A stretch of 64,000 nt of DNA from Streptomyces sp. M41(2017). Its GTDB lineage: Bacteria > Actinomycetota > Actinomycetes > Streptomycetales > Streptomycetaceae. Both the position numbers and the translations under genes were made by a program. The notes below the pieces were generated by a model. It ran no database searches and was not told where the DNA came from. It was given only the letters and a program-made list of their open reading frames with translations. Positions 1-10,363 of the stretch are shown in pieces. Each line of letters starts with the position of its first letter. Within the stretch, counting starts at the first letter, position 1. Location of the stretch: positions 1,364,001-1,428,000 of the forward strand of contig NZ_MWFK01000001.1 in NCBI RefSeq assembly GCF_002078175.1. The letters are read 5' to 3'.

Positions 1-11
1 GTGGTGCTCAT
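1..11 (-). CDS. Type II NADH dehydrogenase, first codons only (gene runs off the left edge)
   Basis: The minus strand starts ATG-AGC-ACC-AC at position 11, so only Met-Ser-Thr-Thr is visible. From memory, the Streptomyces NAD(P)/FAD oxidoreductase (Ndh) next to ppx begins with these residues, and this gene order would place it here. An in-frame upstream ATG at 35 is an alternative start. The Rex-like site at 319-336 fits a respiratory dehydrogenase. The assignment rests on synteny and four codons, so it is tentative. Confidence 0.35.
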
Positions 12-467
12 GCCATCGAGTATCCACCCGCTCATGGGGGGTCGCTCGTGCGCCCCTTCACAAGCTTGGGCAGGTGCTCTGCTACACTGCGCGGCCCGCA
101 TGATCGAGGTCATGGTCCGCGAGGGCGGCACGCGTACGGTTCGTACCCTTGTCAACACCGCGTGAGCTGCACTCCGACCCGTTCGGCCCAGTAGTGAACT
201 CCCCTGTTTCACCGACCGGAAACGCGCCCGCAACACGCCGTTGAACCTTCTCCGGAGGCGACCGGACCCCGCTCGGAGGCCCAAGCGGCCCCTTCCACGC
301 CCAGCAGGGGTTTTTTCCTTGTGAAGAACTTCACGAACTTTCTCGGCGAGGTGCATCCGAGGGGCTCCCCCGACCCCCTCGGACCCGCTCATACGCTAGC
401 CGACCTGCTCAGCCGAGGCTACTGATCGGTAGCAAAGGAGACCCGGGCCACCTCCCGGACGACCGGC
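12..467. other. Intergenic region and long leader of the leftward ndh-like gene
   Basis: No convincing gene lies here. A plus-strand frame is open from 1 to 165 but has no recognisable product. The stretch holds a Rex-like palindrome (319-336), a TTGACA hexamer on the minus strand (149-154 on plus), and a T-run after GGGG near 307-316 that could be a weak plus-strand terminator. It is mainly the promoter and leader zone between the ppx stop and the leftward gene. Confidence 0.4.
319..336. promoter_or_regulatory. Candidate Rex operator (ROP)
   Basis: TTGTGAAGAACTTCACGA matches the Rex consensus TTGTGAA-N4-TTCACAA at 13 of 14 fixed positions. Rex is the NADH/NAD+-sensing repressor of respiratory genes in Streptomyces. 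The site sits about 285-310 bp upstream of the leftward NADH dehydrogenase-like start, which makes biological sense. Binding is inferred from the match only. Confidence 0.6.
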
Positions 468-1409
468 CTAGGCCACCGACCAGGCGATGCCGTCGAGGAT
501 GTCGTGCTCGCTCACGACGACCTCCCGGGCGCCGGTGCGCTCCATGATCGACAGGAGCACCAGGGCGCCCGCGCCGATCACGTCGACACGCCCCGGATGC
601 ATGGAGGGGACCGCCGCGCGCTCGGCGTGGGTGGAGCGCAGCAGCCACTCGGTGATCTCGCGGACCCGCTCGACGGGGATCCGCGAGTGGTGGATGGCCG
701 CGGGATCGTAGGCGGGCAGCTCCTGGGCGATCGCCGAGACCGTGGTGACCGAGCCCGCCAGGCCGACGAGCGTGCGTGCCTCGCGCAGCGGGACGGTCTC
801 GGCGGCGAGGTCCAGGGCCGCCTCGATGTCGGCGCGCATGGCCGCGACCTGCTCGGCGCTGGGCGGGTCGGTGACGCCGCCGTCGTGCACGAGGTGCCGC
901 TCCGTCATCCGCACGCAGCCGACGTCCACGGAGCGTGCCGCGCGGACCGTGTCGGCGCCGACCACGAACTCCGTCGAGCCGCCGCCGATGTCCACCACGA
1001 GGTACGGCTTGGCCAGGTCGTCGCTGCCCTTCAGCTCCAGGGTCGCGCCGGTGAAGGAGAACTCCGCCTCCTGGTCGCCGCTGATGACCTCGGGTTCGAC
1101 GCCGAGGATGTCGAGGACGCCGCGCACGAAGTCGTCGCGGTTCTCGGCGTCCCGGGAGGCGGAGGTGGCCACGAAGCGGAGCCGCTCGGCGCCGTGCTCC
1201 TTGATGACGGCCGCGTACTCGCGGCACGCGGCGAACGTCCGCTCCAGCGCCTCCGGGGCGAGCCGTCCCGTCCGGTCGACGCCCTGGCCGAGCCGGACGA
1301 TGGTCATCCGGCGGTCCAGGTCGACGAGTTCCCCGGTCTCCGGGTCCGCGTCGGCGACCAGCAGGCGGATCGAGTTCGTACCGCAGTCGATCGCGGCGAC
1401 GCGGGTCAC
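468..1409 (-). CDS. ppx: Exopolyphosphatase / guanosine pentaphosphatase (Ppx/GppA family)
   Basis: A 313-residue protein of the Ppx/GppA phosphatase family (ASKHA fold), which hydrolyses polyphosphate or pppGpp in the cytoplasm. The N-terminal DCGTNSIRLLV phosphate-1 motif and the VDIGGGSTEF phosphate-2 motif are intact. The length is that of the short two-domain actinobacterial form without an HD domain. The GTG start at 1409 is chosen because the family motif begins five residues later and the start overlaps the DUF501 stop as GTGA, implying translational coupling. It is the last gene of the leftward DUF501-ppx unit. Polyphosphate and pppGpp hydrolysis cannot be told apart from sequence. 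Confidence 0.93.
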   Translation of the reverse strand: MTRVAAIDCGTNSIRLLVADADPETGELVDLDRRMTIVRLGQGVDRTGRLAPEALERTFAACREYAAVIKEHGAERLRFVATSASRDAENRDDFVRGVLDILGVEPEVISGDQEAEFSFTGATLELKGSDDLAKPYLVVDIGGGSTEFVVGADTVRAARSVDVGCVRMTERHLVHDGGVTDPPSAEQVAAMRADIEAALDLAAETVPLREARTLVGLAGSVTTVSAIAQELPAYDPAAIHHSRIPVERVREITEWLLRSTHAERAAVPSMHPGRVDVIGAGALVLLSIMERTGAREVVVSEHDILDGIAWSVA

Positions 1410-1978
1410 CGGCCGGCCTCGTCGACGGGCTGCGCGGGCTCGGCGGCCTCGCCGGGGACCGTCACGCACGCTCCCTTGCGCCACCACTCCGGCAGCATCG
1501 CGATGGTCTCGTCGCCGAGCGGGTTGACGCCCGGTCCCGCGGCCAGCGAGTGGGCGACGAGGACGTGCAGGCACTTGACCCGGTCCGGCATGCCGCCGGC
1601 GCTCGGGAAGCCCGCCAGGACCTCGATGGCGTCACGGCGCGCGATGTAGTCCTCGTGGGCGGCGCGGTAGGCGGCGGCCAGCTCCGGATCGGTCGCCAGC
1701 CGGTCCGTCATCTCCTTCATGACCCCGTTGGCCTCCAGGGTCCCGATCGCGGACGCCGCCCGGGGGCACGTCAGGTAGTACGTGGTCGGGAAGGGGGTGC
1801 CGTCGGGGAGGCGGGGCGCCGTCTCCACCACGTCGGGCTGACCGCACGGGCAGCGGTGCGCGATCGCGCGCAGTCCGCGCGGCGGCCGGCCGAGCTGCTG
1901 CTTGAAGGCCTCGACGTCGGCGTCGGTGGGCTCGGTGCGCGGGGTGGTCGGCGGTGGCGTTTCCATGCCGTGAGTCAC
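1406..1978 (-). CDS. DUF501 domain protein
   Basis: A 190-residue cytoplasmic protein whose body matches the DUF501 family, found across actinobacteria between the divIC-like gene and ppx. A Cys-rich patch (RCPCGQPDVV, then a Cys in YYLTCPR) could bind metal. The C-terminal PSAGGMPDRVKCLHVLVAHSL stretch and WWRKGACV are family-like. The first 20 residues are Pro/Thr-rich and probably disordered; ATG at residue 5 is an alternative start. It starts 28 bp after the septum gene and overlaps ppx by 4 bp. No biochemical function is established for the family that I know of. Confidence 0.85.
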   Translation of the reverse strand: MTHGMETPPPTTPRTEPTDADVEAFKQQLGRPPRGLRAIAHRCPCGQPDVVETAPRLPDGTPFPTTYYLTCPRAASAIGTLEANGVMKEMTDRLATDPELAAAYRAAHEDYIARRDAIEVLAGFPSAGGMPDRVKCLHVLVAHSLAAGPGVNPLGDETIAMLPEWWRKGACVTVPGEAAEPAQPVDEAGR

Positions 1979-2006
1979 GTGTCTTTCTGGTCAGTTCAGG
2001 GGTTCG

Positions 2007-2483
2007 TCACTGGTCGGCGGCGTCGGACTTGTCCACGCCGTCCCAGACGTTGGTGTACCAGGGGCGGTCGGCGGCACCCTGGCCGGCGCGGGCCTGCTTC
2101 GCCGCGTCCGGGTCGACCACGATGTAGCCGTTCTCGCCCGGCATGACGTAGTGCAGCCGCTGCCGGATCTGCTGCTCGGCGTACGCGTCGTCCTGCCAGC
2201 GCGCCTTCAGGTCGCGCAGTTGCTCGACCCGCTGACGGGCCTGCTCCTGACGGTGCTCCAGGTCGGCGACCTCGGCACGCTGGGAGACGTACTGCCGCAT
2301 GGGGTAGGCGAGCGCGACGATCAGGGAGCACAGGACGAGAGCGAGGAGCGCGGCCCGGCCGGTGAGCCGGGAACGGCGGGCCTGCCGTTTGGTCTGGGAG
2401 CGGTAGACCCGGGCCGCCGTCTGCTCGCCGAGCAGCTTCAGCCTGGTCGAGGTGGAGAACCGGTCCCGGTCCTTCACGGCCAT
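2007..2483 (-). CDS. Septum formation initiator, DivIC/FtsB-like
   Basis: A 158-residue bitopic membrane protein. About 40 basic cytoplasmic residues are followed by one membrane segment (about 43-62) and a short external coiled coil (about 66-95, EVADLEHRQEQARQRVEQL), which is the FtsB/DivIC arrangement. The conserved end of the family appears as QIRQRLHYVMPGE around 106-117. FtsB/DivIC joins FtsL and FtsQ/DivIB in the division complex, needed in Streptomyces for sporulation septation. A longer frame upstream exists, but ATG at 2483 gives the family-like N-terminus. It sits downstream of eno, separated by a hairpin. Confidence 0.9.
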   Translation of the reverse strand: MAVKDRDRFSTSTRLKLLGEQTAARVYRSQTKRQARRSRLTGRAALLALVLCSLIVALAYPMRQYVSQRAEVADLEHRQEQARQRVEQLRDLKARWQDDAYAEQQIRQRLHYVMPGENGYIVVDPDAAKQARAGQGAADRPWYTNVWDGVDKSDAADQ

Positions 2484-2533
2484 GAGTCCCGCCTCCCCAG
2501 TACCGGCCCACCGTGGTGCGGGCCCGTCACGTG

Positions 2534-2578
2534 CGTACGTCCCCGCACACGGTACGGGACCGAGTACGGGGACGTACG
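2534..2578 (-). terminator. Hairpin between eno and the DivIC-like gene
   Basis: CGTACGTCCCCG (2534-2545) and CGGGGACGTACG (2567-2578) form a perfect 12-bp stem with a 21-nt loop. There is no T-run, so it could terminate or attenuate eno transcription before the septum gene, or stabilise the eno 3' end. Confidence 0.55.
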
Positions 2579-2607
2579 TACGACGCTTCCTAAGGAGCGG
2601 GTGGTGC

Positions 2608-4158
<1,551 letters not shown>

Positions 4159-4239
4159 TCAGCCGGGCGGAGCCGCCGGGCCGGGGAGGTGGTCGCCGTC
4201 CGCCGAGGGCGACCACGTCCGGCCGGTGTGCGGCCTCGC

Positions 4240-5095
<856 letters not shown>

Positions 5096-5305
5096 CGCTC
5101 CTGCCTACGGCGCTTGACGCGACGACTGTTCCCGTACGGCCGCTGGCAGGATTCGGCGTTGCGACCGTCGGGGCCCGCTGTGGCGAGCGATCACGACCGT
5201 AAGCAGTCGATCGCCTGAATTTCAAAGACGATCAGGGCTTCTGAGACTCATGTCTCACTCGCGCCAAACCGGACATTCCACGGCGAACCGTGACGTGAAC
5301 TCCCG

Positions 5306-6304
5306 CTACTTTTCGACCGATTCGCTATCAACAGCAAGGCTCTGACCGGGCAGGATGAGGTCCGGGTCGATGCCCACGGTCTTCTCGTTGGCGGCGTACA
5401 GGTCGGCCCATCCGCCCGTGACGTCGAGGGCGTCGGCAATCTTCCAGAGGCTGTCGCCGGAGCGCACGACATAGGTGCCGTCACCGGCGTCACGCGCGTC
5501 GTCCGAACCGCGCGAGGCGTGCCGCCCGGACGTGCCGTCGGTGCGGCTGTCGGTCGCGGCGTCCACCCCGTCCTCGTCGGCGCTGCCGCCGCGGTGCCGT
5601 CCCGCGGTGGACGCGTCAGCGGAGGGCTCCGAAGAGGCGTCGGTCCGGCCCGACTTGTCCGACTCCGACGGATCGGACGTCGAGTTGTCCGACTTGTCGG
5701 AGCTGTCCGAGTTGCCTGAGCTGTCTGCGGCCTGTGAGTCGCCGGACTTCGTGCCGCTCCCGGTCGCCTTCGGCGAGGCGGTGTCACTCGCGCCGGAGGA
5801 ATCCGACGATCTGGACGATTCGGTGGAAGGGGAGGCGCTGGGCGAGGTGGACAGCCCGCTCGAACCGGAGTCGTCGGCGTCGCCCGACGCGCCGTCACCC
5901 ATGCCCGTGTCGACGTCGACCCCGGCCGAGTCCTTGCTGAGGCCGGAGAGCGGTCCGCAGGTCGGCCAGGCGACGAGGCCCTGGCCGTCGAGCACCTTCT
6001 CGGCGACGGCTATCTGCTGCGAGCGGCTGGCCTGGTCGGCGCTCCGGGCGTACTCGAGACCGCCGTACCGCTCCCAGTTGTCCTGGGTGAGCTGGAGGCC
6101 GCCGTAGTACCCGTTGCCGTTGTCGGCGCTCCACGCGCCGCCGCTCTCGCACTCGGCCACCCGGTCCCAGGTGGTCCCGTCGGCCGCGCTCGCGCTCGAC
6201 GCCCCGAGGAGCGGGATCGCGATGGCGGACCCGGTCACCCCTGCGGCGACGATGAGGGCCGGGGCCTGACGGGGGCGCCGGTGACGGCCGTTCCCGGAGA
6301 GCAT
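5306..6304 (-). CDS. rpfC: Resuscitation-promoting factor with long acidic linker and LysM (RpfC type)
   Basis: A 332-residue secreted Rpf. It has a signal peptide (1-40, SASA) and an Rpf catalytic domain (about 42-117) with Glu53 in CESGGAW, the [11 protein letters not shown] signature and a partner Cys in WPTCG. Residues about 118-275 are a low-complexity Ser/Asp/Gly linker, far longer than in the neighbour, which may span the cell wall. The LysM domain closes the protein (about 283-326, YVVRSGDSLWKIADAL). It lies directly upstream of rpfA in the same direction, but the riboswitch between them serves rpfA. The S. coelicolor neighbour in this position is called RpfC (from memory). Confidence 0.9.
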   Translation of the reverse strand: MLSGNGRHRRPRQAPALIVAAGVTGSAIAIPLLGASSASAADGTTWDRVAECESGGAWSADNGNGYYGGLQLTQDNWERYGGLEYARSADQASRSQQIAVAEKVLDGQGLVAWPTCGPLSGLSKDSAGVDVDTGMGDGASGDADDSGSSGLSTSPSASPSTESSRSSDSSGASDTASPKATGSGTKSGDSQAADSSGNSDSSDKSDNSTSDPSESDKSGRTDASSEPSADASTAGRHRGGSADEDGVDAATDSRTDGTSGRHASRGSDDARDAGDGTYVVRSGDSLWKIADALDVTGGWADLYAANEKTVGIDPDLILPGQSLAVDSESVEK

Positions 6305-6460
6305 GCGGAAGCCTTTCGCGTGACAACGGGGTAACTACGGCGCCTACGGCGAAGTGACGATCGCCGGGGCCGTATTGATGGGTGAACGTATATGGACTCG
6401 AACGCTTGTCACAAGTCGATGCAGCGCAGATCACGTGAAGATCACAGTTATGACGGCGTG

Positions 6461-7837
6461 TCAGTTGACGTCGCCCGTCGGGTCGGTCGACCGGGCGTCC
6501 TCCCGGCGCCCGCGGGAGTCCTGTCCCCCACCGTCACCAGGCGTTCCGGATGAACCGGTTCCGGACTGTCCGACCGGGGTGAACTCCACAGGAAGTGTCC
6601 GCAATCCACGCATAATGAGCCCGCCACGCCAGCGCAAATCGGCCGAATCTCCAGCGAGTTGGAGGTCGGGGAGCCGGGTGAGGAGGGTGGCCAGCGCGGT
6701 CTGGCCCTCCAGCCGGGCGAGCGGCGCGCCCAGGCAGTAGTGGATGCCGTGGCCGTAGCCGAGGTGCTGATTGTCACGCCGGGCGAGATCGAGGGTGTCC
6801 GGCTGTTCGAAGCGTTCGGGGTCGCGGTCCGCGGCGGCGAGGACGACGAGCACGGGGTCGCCCGCGGCGATGTCCTGGCCGCCGATCCGCACGCTCTCGG
6901 TCGCGAACCGCCAGGTGGCCAGCTCCACGGGCCCGTCGTAGCGCAGGAGTTCCTCCACCCCCGTCTCCAGCAGGTCGCTCTCCCCGGCCGCGAGGGAGGC
7001 CTGGAGGCGGGCCCGCTGCCCGGGGTGGGTCAGCAGGGCGTACAGACCGTTCCCGATCAGGTTGACCGTGGTCTCGAACCCCGCGAACAACAGGATGAAG
7101 GCCATGGCGGCGGCCTCGTTCTCCGTGAGGTGCTCACCGTGGTCGGAGGCGCGGATGAGTCCGGAGATGAGGTCCTCGCCGGGCCCGGCCTCGGCGGGCA
7201 GCGCCTCCCGCTTGCGGTGGATCAGTTCGGCGAGATACCCGCGCATCTTCTTGACCGAGCGGGCGACCCCGCCCCGCGGACCGCCGCCGTGCCGGATCAT
7301 CATTCCCGCCCAGTCACGGAAGTCGTCCTGGTCCTCGCGAGGGACCCCGAGCATGTCGCAGATGGCGTAGATGGGAAGCGGGAACGCGAACTCGTGGATG
7401 AGGTCCGCCGACCCCTTCTCCGCGAACCCGTCGATGAGATCGTCCGTCAACTCCTGCACCCGCGAGGAGAACTCGGCGACGCGCCGCGGGGTGAACGCCT
7501 TGCTGACGAGCCGACGCAGCCGGGTGTGGTCCGGCGGGTCGATGTTCAGCAGATGCGTCATCAGCTCGGCCTTGCGCTCCCCCGGGATCCCCGTCCTGCC
7601 CTTGGCGTGCGCGGACCCGTCGTGGTGCGCGGGGTTCTTGGAGAGCCGCTGGTCGGCGAGGGTCTGCCGGGCGTCGGCGTACCGGGTGACGAGCCAGGCC
7701 TCCACCCCGCTGGGCAGCCGCGTCCGGTGCACCGGCGCGTGCTCCCTGAGCCAGGCGTACGCCGGGTAGGGATCGGTGGCGAACTCCCAGCTGAAGAGTT
7801 CGGGGGCGGGGCTCGCGGAGGTCTCGTGCTCGGTCAC
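6461..7837 (-). CDS. Cytochrome P450
   Basis: A 458-residue soluble bacterial (class I) P450. The I-helix oxygen-binding motif is LFAGFETTVN, the K-helix ExxR is EELLR, and the haem loop LGYGHGIHYCLGAPLARLE has thiolate ligand Cys368; Leu replaces the usual Phe at the loop start. The first 10 residues and the C-terminal 30 (Gly/Ser/Asp-rich, ending near the stop) are probably disordered. GTG at 7837 is chosen because the P450 fold starts soon after; a longer frame runs into the divergent gene. No ferredoxin gene is adjacent, so electron partners must come from elsewhere. The substrate is unknown. Confidence 0.93.
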   Translation of the reverse strand: MTEHETSASPAPELFSWEFATDPYPAYAWLREHAPVHRTRLPSGVEAWLVTRYADARQTLADQRLSKNPAHHDGSAHAKGRTGIPGERKAELMTHLLNIDPPDHTRLRRLVSKAFTPRRVAEFSSRVQELTDDLIDGFAEKGSADLIHEFAFPLPIYAICDMLGVPREDQDDFRDWAGMMIRHGGGPRGGVARSVKKMRGYLAELIHRKREALPAEAGPGEDLISGLIRASDHGEHLTENEAAAMAFILLFAGFETTVNLIGNGLYALLTHPGQRARLQASLAAGESDLLETGVEELLRYDGPVELATWRFATESVRIGGQDIAAGDPVLVVLAAADRDPERFEQPDTLDLARRDNQHLGYGHGIHYCLGAPLARLEGQTALATLLTRLPDLQLAGDSADLRWRGGLIMRGLRTLPVEFTPVGQSGTGSSGTPGDGGGQDSRGRREDARSTDPTGDVN

Positions 7838-7958
7838 TCCCCGACGGTATCCGCCGGCGGCCGGGATGCCGGGGCGGGCCCGCGCGGCCGGGGCCACGCA
7901 CGGGGGCGGGGCGCCACTCGTCCGGTTCGCCCGGGGCTGTCCGCACATCGGAAGCTGT

Positions 7959-7988
7959 TTGACTCGGCCGCGCGGCAGCTCCCACATT
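7959..7988 (+). promoter_or_regulatory. Candidate promoter giving a leaderless flavohemoprotein mRNA
   Basis: TTGACT (7959-7964) and CACATT (7983-7988) are separated by 18 bp. Transcription would begin at about 7995, exactly the GTG start of the next gene, which has no Shine-Dalgarno sequence. A leaderless transcript is therefore likely. Confidence 0.5.
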
Positions 7989-7994
7989 CACGCA

Positions 7995-9200
7995 GTGGAC
8001 CCCGAAATACTCAAGTCCAGCTTCGCGGTCGTGGAGCGCCGGGCCGAGTTCGCCGTCAAGTACTTCTACGCGCACCTGTTCCGGCACCACCCGGAACTCC
8101 GCGAGCTGTTCCCGACGGACTTCCCGGAGGACATGGAGCGGCAACGGGACCGGCTGTTCGCGGCGCTCACCTTCGTCATGGACCGGCTCGAGGACCCCGA
8201 ACTGCCCGACTACTTACGGGATCTCGGACGGGACCACCGCAAGTACCTGGCCCAGCCGGACCACTACGCGGCGGTGGGGTCGAGCCTGATCGCGGCGTTC
8301 GCCGCCGTCGCCGGATCCGCCTGGAGCGGAGAGACCGAGAAGGCCTGGTCCGAGGCGTACGGAGCGATCGCGAACATCATGCTCCAGGGCGCCTGGGAGG
8401 CCCAGCACCACGGCGAGCCCGGCTGGTGGGACGCGGAGGTCGTCGCCCGCACCCGGCACGGTGACGACCTCGTGGTCCTCACCCTGCGGCCACGGCAGCG
8501 CCTCACCTACTCCGCCGGGCAGTACGTCAGCGTCAGCACGCCGCATCTGCCGGGCATCTGGCGCCCCTACTCCCTCGCCAACGCACCCCGGCCCGACCGC
8601 ACCGTCGACCTGCACGTCAGCCGGGTCGAGGGCGGAGTGCTCTCCACCGCCCTCGTCCGCCAGACCCGCGTGGGCGACGTCCTGCGGCTCGGCGCGCCCG
8701 GCGGCGGCCTCACCCTGCGGACCCCGGCGGACCGCCCGCTGACCCTCATCGCGGCCGGCACCGGCTGGGCGCCGGTGAAGGCCCTGCTGGAACAGCTCGA
8801 ACCCGCCCACGAGGCCCGCCTGTTCCTCGTCGCCCGCGACATCGCGTACCTCTACGACCAGCCCTCCGTGGACCGTCTGCGGGCCCGGCTTCCCCGGCTC
8901 ACCGTCACCCACATCACCCCCGCGCCCGGCCGCCCCAAGGCCCAGGCGACCGAACGGCTGCTGACCGCGCTCGGCAACCGGGCGGGCTGGACCCGGCACG
9001 ACGTCTACCTCGCGGGGCCGCCCGACCTCGTCGAGGAGGTCGCCGACACCCTGCCCTCCCTCGGTACACCGGAGGGCCGACTCTTCCACGACCTACTGCC
9101 GCCGACCGGCGGAAACCGCCCGCTGGGGGCGGCGGAGTGGCTCCTCGACCGCCCGCGGCCGAGCTGGCACAACCCGACCGGCCGCACCCCCGGAGCCTGA
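7995..9200 (+). CDS. Flavohemoglobin-like protein (globin + FAD/NAD reductase), with a TTA codon
   Basis: A 401-residue two-part protein. The globin domain (about 1-130) has the KYFYAHLF segment with the B10 Tyr and RDHRKYLAQPDHYAAVG with the proximal His. The ferredoxin-reductase-like half (about 145-365) has WRPYSLAN (FAD), GVLSTAL and AAGTGWAPVKALLEQL (NAD). Flavohemoglobins oxidise nitric oxide to nitrate. It differs from Hmp in a divergent C-terminal tail ending about 25 residues after the usual end. Residue 74 (8214-8216) is TTA, the only in-frame TTA in the window, so translation should need the developmental tRNA BldA. It is divergent from the P450. Confidence 0.88.
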   Translation: MDPEILKSSFAVVERRAEFAVKYFYAHLFRHHPELRELFPTDFPEDMERQRDRLFAALTFVMDRLEDPELPDYLRDLGRDHRKYLAQPDHYAAVGSSLIAAFAAVAGSAWSGETEKAWSEAYGAIANIMLQGAWEAQHHGEPGWWDAEVVARTRHGDDLVVLTLRPRQRLTYSAGQYVSVSTPHLPGIWRPYSLANAPRPDRTVDLHVSRVEGGVLSTALVRQTRVGDVLRLGAPGGGLTLRTPADRPLTLIAAGTGWAPVKALLEQLEPAHEARLFLVARDIAYLYDQPSVDRLRARLPRLTVTHITPAPGRPKAQATERLLTALGNRAGWTRHDVYLAGPPDLVEEVADTLPSLGTPEGRLFHDLLPPTGGNRPLGAAEWLLDRPRPSWHNPTGRTPGA

Positions 9201-9222
9201 ACTCCCCCGCCCGTCCGGCTCC

Positions 9223-10281
9223 TTACTCCTCCTGCTCCGACTCCAGCTCCAGCTCCAGCTCCAGCTCCTCCTTCTGCTGCTCCACCGGAACTCCCGCCCG
9301 CTCCTCCGCGAGGATCGCGTCCCGGTAGGCGCGGGCCGCCGCCCGCAGCGCGGCCTCCGGGTCCACGCCTCCGGCCTCGGCGCGCGCCGCCAGGGCCAGC
9401 AGCTCGTACCCCACGCCCTCGCCGGCGGGCAGCGGCACGTCGAGGCCCGCCGTGCGCACCCGGGACGACAGCTTCGCGGCAAGGGCCAGACCCGGCTGGC
9501 CGAGCGGGACGCCGTCGGTGACGGAGGTGCGCCGCTTCTCCTCGGCCTTGGTGCGCAGCCAGTGCTCCTTGACCTCCTCGGGGGTCGTCGCCGTGGCGTC
9601 GCCGAAGACATGGGGGTGCCGGTGGATCAGCTTGGCGACGATGCCGCCCGCGACGTCGTCGACCGAGAAGGGCGCGTCCTCGTCCTCCTCGGCGATACGG
9701 GCGTGGAAGACGACCTGGAGCAGCACGTCGCCCAGTTCCTCGCGCAGCTCGTCCCGGTCGCCGTCCTCGATGGCCTCGACGAGTTCGTAGGCCTCTTCGA
9801 TGCCGTACTTCGCCAGGCCCTCGTGGGTCTGCCGGGACGACCAGGGGCACTCGACGCGGATACGGTCCATCACCTGGACCAGGTCGAGGAGGCGGGCGCC
9901 CGGCAGGTCGTAGGAGGCGGGGAGCAGCTCCAGGTCCGGCATCCGCACCCGGCCGGAGCCGGCCAGCCGGGCCAGTCCGTCGGTGAGCCCCGGCTCGCCC
10001 TCGCCGGTGGCGACGACCACCAGGGTGCGGCCGCCCGCGCAGGCGTCGACCAGGTCCTCGGCGGTCGGGGACACCTCGTCCACACCGATGCCCGCCTCGC
10101 GCAGATACGGGATCTGGGGATGCGCGCCGTCGGCGCACAGCACCCGGTCCGCGCCGTGCAGCGCCTGCCAGGCCGGCCAGGACAGCAGGCCGGGAGCGAC
10201 CCGGTGGCTGGTGGTGAGCAGGACGATACGGCCGGGGTCGGTGGCGGTGGGGCCGCCCTCGGAGCTGCTGGTTGCGTTCAC
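9223..10281 (-). CDS. mazG: Nucleoside triphosphate pyrophosphohydrolase, MazG family
   Basis: A 352-residue cytoplasmic enzyme that hydrolyses NTPs to NMP and pyrophosphate. The MazG domain (about 125-215) has the metal-binding pair IEEAYELVEAI and EELGDVLLQVVFH, and then HRHPHVFGD. A second, C-terminal repeat survives only as GVGYELLALAARAEAGGVDPEAALR-like sequence without the acidic metal set. The N-terminal 115 residues look like a worn tetrapyrrole-methylase (YabN-type) domain: LVVVATGEGEPGLTDGL-like and ADRVLCAD patterns without a convincing SAM site. The C-terminus is a Glu-Leu repeat coded by a hexanucleotide repeat. GTG at 10281 is preferred over the upstream Met. Confidence 0.9.
   Translation of the reverse strand: MNATSSSEGGPTATDPGRIVLLTTSHRVAPGLLSWPAWQALHGADRVLCADGAHPQIPYLREAGIGVDEVSPTAEDLVDACAGGRTLVVVATGEGEPGLTDGLARLAGSGRVRMPDLELLPASYDLPGARLLDLVQVMDRIRVECPWSSRQTHEGLAKYGIEEAYELVEAIEDGDRDELREELGDVLLQVVFHARIAEEDEDAPFSVDDVAGGIVAKLIHRHPHVFGDATATTPEEVKEHWLRTKAEEKRRTSVTDGVPLGQPGLALAAKLSSRVRTAGLDVPLPAGEGVGYELLALAARAEAGGVDPEAALRAAARAYRDAILAEERAGVPVEQQKEELELELELESEQEE
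9236..9270. repeat. CTCCAG hexanucleotide repeat in the 3' end of mazG
   Basis: About five tandem copies of a CTCCAG-like unit code for an alternating Glu-Leu tail (ELELELELE) on the minus strand. Such repeats can change length by slippage without breaking the frame. Confidence 0.8.
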
Positions 10282-10363
10282 CCCTCGAACGTAACCCACC
10301 CCGCCGACGGCCCCGGAGGTTGTCCACAGGTCCGCCGGGGGCCGGTGACGGCCCCCGTACGGA

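Noticed and set aside
1..165. Plus-strand open frame at the left edge, possibly the end of a gene
   Set aside because: No recognisable protein; the minus strand gives a better reading as an ndh-like start.
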